A stretch of 17,016 nt of DNA, taken from positions 1-17,016 of the forward strand of contig CAZJXD010000104.1 of NCBI GenBank assembly GCA_964549945.1. Reading direction: 5' to 3'. The notes beneath the pieces were generated by a model. It did not search any database, was not told where the DNA came from, and was given only the letters and a program-made list of their open reading frames with translations. Numbering within the stretch: the first letter of the stretch is position 1; every line of letters begins with the position of its first letter. Position numbers and translations under genes: made by a program. Shown one piece after another: positions 15,479-17,016 of the stretch. The DNA comes from B25-G16 sp964549945. GTDB lineage: Bacteria > Desulfobacterota > DSM-4660 > Desulfatiglandales > B25-G16.

Positions 15479-16399
15479 TTAACGCCTATCGCCCTTGTAG
15501 GAACGCAGTTCATCTTCGATCCGGTCCACTGCCCCGGGAATCCGTGCATCTTCCGGAATATACGAGCGATTGCAGGCAATAATCCCTTGGCGCACCAGGT
15601 ATTCCTTGAGGATTCTGGAGATAAGGGATAGATCGGGATAAAGATGGCGAAGGGCAATAATCCTCTGCTGCAAGGTCTCGGCCATTTCGAGGTCGCCCTT
15701 TTGAAAAGAATGATATAATCCCGCGTACAGTTCGGGCACTATATTCCCCATGCTCGGTACGGCACCGGCCGCACCGCGCTGTAAGGCGGGCAGAATCAAG
15801 ATCTCATCGCCCTGAAACACGCGGAAACTCGGAGAGCGGTGTGCAAGCACCTGCGTGAGATACTCGAGGTTGCCCGAGGAATCCTTTAACCCGACGATCT
15901 TCTCGAGTGCGGCCATCCGCCCCACTAACGCGGGAATGATATCCTTTCGCTTCCAGCGTCGCTCCACGATGCCGATGTTGTTGTAGAGCAACACAGGCAG
16001 GGTCGATATCTCGTTTATGCGCTCCATGTGCTGGGGCAATTTCCGGTTGCTGTGATAACACAGGGGGGCGATTACCGCGGCATGGGGCGGCTTGAGCATG
16101 GAGCCGGCAGCGGTGAGATTCCTTACGGTCTCCTCGATGGACCCCCCGGTTACGCCTGCCGCCACGAACACACGGTCCTTGACCTCATCCACGACGACCT
16201 CGATGGCAAACCGTTGCGCTTCATAGGGCAGGTATTGAAATTCTCCTGTGGTGCCCATGACGAATACGCCATCTACGCCGCCGTCAATGACGTGATTGGT
16301 CAATCTGCGGAGGCTCTCTTCATCCACGTGCCCGTCGGCCGTAAAGGGCGTTAAAAGGGGAACGATATTCCCGTGGAGCCTGTCATAGATATCAGCCAT
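15479..16399 (-). CDS. DapA/N-acetylneuraminate lyase-family aldolase
   Basis: A class I aldolase of 306 residues in the DHDPS/NAL superfamily, which forms a Schiff base between a lysine and an oxo-acid. Seen: HGNIVPLLTPF at the start, the substrate-carboxylate loop GTTGE (49-53), Tyr139 in VLLYNN, and the Schiff-base Lys172 in GLKDSSG. The rest of the barrel and a C-terminal helical tail follow. The motif after Tyr139 (YNNIGI rather than the common YNxP) and the context do not support a true dihydrodipicolinate synthase, so I leave the substrate open and give no gene symbol. The start ATG at 16399 is preferred because GAGGTGAGG lies about 9 nt upstream. An in-frame ATG at 16432 would add 11 residues but has no ribosome site. 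No related pathway gene is next to it. Confidence 0.88.
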   Translation of the reverse strand: MADIYDRLHGNIVPLLTPFTADGHVDEESLRRLTNHVIDGGVDGVFVMGTTGEFQYLPYEAQRFAIEVVVDEVKDRVFVAAGVTGGSIEETVRNLTAAGSMLKPPHAAVIAPLCYHSNRKLPQHMERINEISTLPVLLYNNIGIVERRWKRKDIIPALVGRMAALEKIVGLKDSSGNLEYLTQVLAHRSPSFRVFQGDEILILPALQRGAAGAVPSMGNIVPELYAGLYHSFQKGDLEMAETLQQRIIALRHLYPDLSLISRILKEYLVRQGIIACNRSYIPEDARIPGAVDRIEDELRSYKGDRR

Positions 16400-16530
16400 T
16401 GAGCAAAGCCTCACCTCAAAACGCTGAGTCATGAAGACAGTAAAAAAACCCTAAATTCGAATACCCGCCTGCCATCGCCATTATGCGTAATTTTTCCTAT
16501 TGAGTTCCTGTCTATTATTACCTTATGTTA

Positions 16531-16538
16531 ATCAAATA
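16531..16538. repeat. left target-site duplication of the MITE
   Basis: ATCAAATA directly abuts the left inverted repeat (GTAACTACTCA) and is repeated exactly at 16725-16732. Confidence 0.75.
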
Positions 16539-16724
16539 GTAACTACTCAGATAAATAGGTTGTAGGCCGAAGACTGTTATGAAATAACGCGGATACGGCG
16601 CATTATGAAGTCATGCTTGCCACGAAAAGCTAATGTTTCTTCAATAAAGTTCGGCAATATTACTCCTCTGATCACTTTAAGCCTTCAGTCTAAACAGCTT
16701 CAGTCTGACTACGTGAGTAGTCAC
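16539..16724. mobile_element. 186-bp MITE-like non-autonomous transposon
   Basis: The ends are inverted repeats: GTAACTACTCA (16539-16549) against TGAGTAGTCAC (16714-16724), 10 of 11 matching. A perfect 8-bp direct repeat ATCAAATA flanks both outer edges. The length and lack of a transposase gene fit a MITE. An 8-bp duplication and ends starting 5'-GTAA/GTGA are features of the IS66 family, so an IS66-like enzyme acting in trans is a reasonable guess. Its subterminal motifs recur in the element at 13908-14192. Confidence 0.75.
16577..16657 (-). CDS. possible 26-residue mini-gene inside the MITE
   Basis: A minus-strand frame starts at TTG (16657-16655) and ends at TAA (16579-16577). It is preceded at 5 nt by a good ribosome site GAGGAG (complement of 16663-16668). 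The product begins LPNFIEETLAFRGKHDF (first residue read as Met) and ends RRIRVIS. I do not recognise it. It may be the remnant of a lost element gene or chance. Confidence 0.25.
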   Translation of the reverse strand: MPNFIEETLAFRGKHDFIMRRIRVIS

Positions 16725-16732
16725 ATCAAATA
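16725..16732. repeat. right target-site duplication of the MITE
   Basis: An exact copy of ATCAAATA, directly after the right inverted repeat (TGAGTAGTCAC). Confidence 0.75.
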
Positions 16733-17016
16733 ACCCAAAGGGCATTGGCTGCCAGGTCGAAATCCAAACATGACCTAAACTGGACTTATAAAATACCTTT
16801 TGTGATAGAGTCAATTCTGAATCTCAAGACAGCCTATCACATAAAACCCTTCACCACAAGGCCCCTGCCCCTTCGGGAGTGGGCGTTTTCTATGACCTCA
16901 ATCTTACATCTATCCAATATTACCTATTTCATAGCAGTATATCTCATAAATAAAACCTTGATAATATGGGACGTACATAAGATTATAAGTTGACAGATGA
17001 TGATGAGCGTGGTAAC

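Larger units (their letters stand above)
16433..17016 (+). other. non-coding right end of the window
   Basis: No full gene is supported here. The region holds the MITE-like element at 16539-16724 and AT-rich DNA. An open frame at 16745-16993 has only a TTG start, no ribosome site and no family pattern, so it is left out. GCCC...GGGC with an inner CCC/GGG (16861-16884) followed by GTTTTC is a poor, bulged terminator-like hairpin. Confidence 0.5.

Noticed and set aside
16755..16770. tRNA T-arm-like stretch near GGTCGAAATCC
   Set aside because: No acceptor stem, anticodon arm or D-arm can be built around it.
16745..16993. 82-codon open frame at the right edge
   Set aside because: TTG start, no ribosome site, low-complexity AT-rich content and no recognisable pattern.

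Overview
The window reads as chromosome from an anaerobic, cytochrome-rich bacterium of the Desulfobacterota (former Deltaproteobacteria) type. This is inferred from a periplasmic seleno-formate dehydrogenase of the two-subunit Desulfovibrio pattern, an exported multiheme cytochrome c, a multi-PAS hybrid kinase and clear Shine-Dalgarno sites. No rRNA, tRNA or CRISPR array was seen.

Positions 1-7810 form a respiratory/formate block, all on the + strand. First comes an exported cytochrome c with eleven CxxCH haem sites, whose frame is crossed by an in-frame TGA (295-297). A hairpin lies 18 nt downstream with the geometry of a bacterial SECIS, so the gene (97-1431) is best read as one selenoprotein. 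An exported single-domain rhodanese follows, then a terminator and a promoter. Next is formate dehydrogenase: a catalytic subunit with a Tat signal and a Sec codon at 2861-2863, and a 12-Cys iron-sulfur subunit without a membrane anchor. A terminator separates these from fdhE (FDH maturation) and a stand-alone hypB (nickel GTPase). The layout suggests that formate is oxidised in the periplasm and its electrons pass to soluble or multihaem cytochromes rather than to a cytochrome b subunit, none of which is present here.

Positions 8121-13835 carry two large + strand cytoplasmic genes: a five-PAS hybrid histidine kinase with a C-terminal receiver, and a 715-aa HEAT-repeat protein of unknown role. 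The second has a near-consensus promoter and a possible 17-codon leader peptide.

Positions 13836-17016 are looser. They hold an aldo/keto reductase fused to a two-cluster ferredoxin (+), a DapA-family aldolase/lyase (-), and two related inverted-repeat elements. The right-hand element (16539-16724) is a complete 186-bp MITE-like insertion flanked by a perfect 8-bp target duplication. The left-hand one (about 13908-14192) shares its end motifs and carries the 3' remnant of an S23/four-helix-bundle gene.

The most notable items are the Sec-interrupted undecahaem cytochrome and the MITE family.
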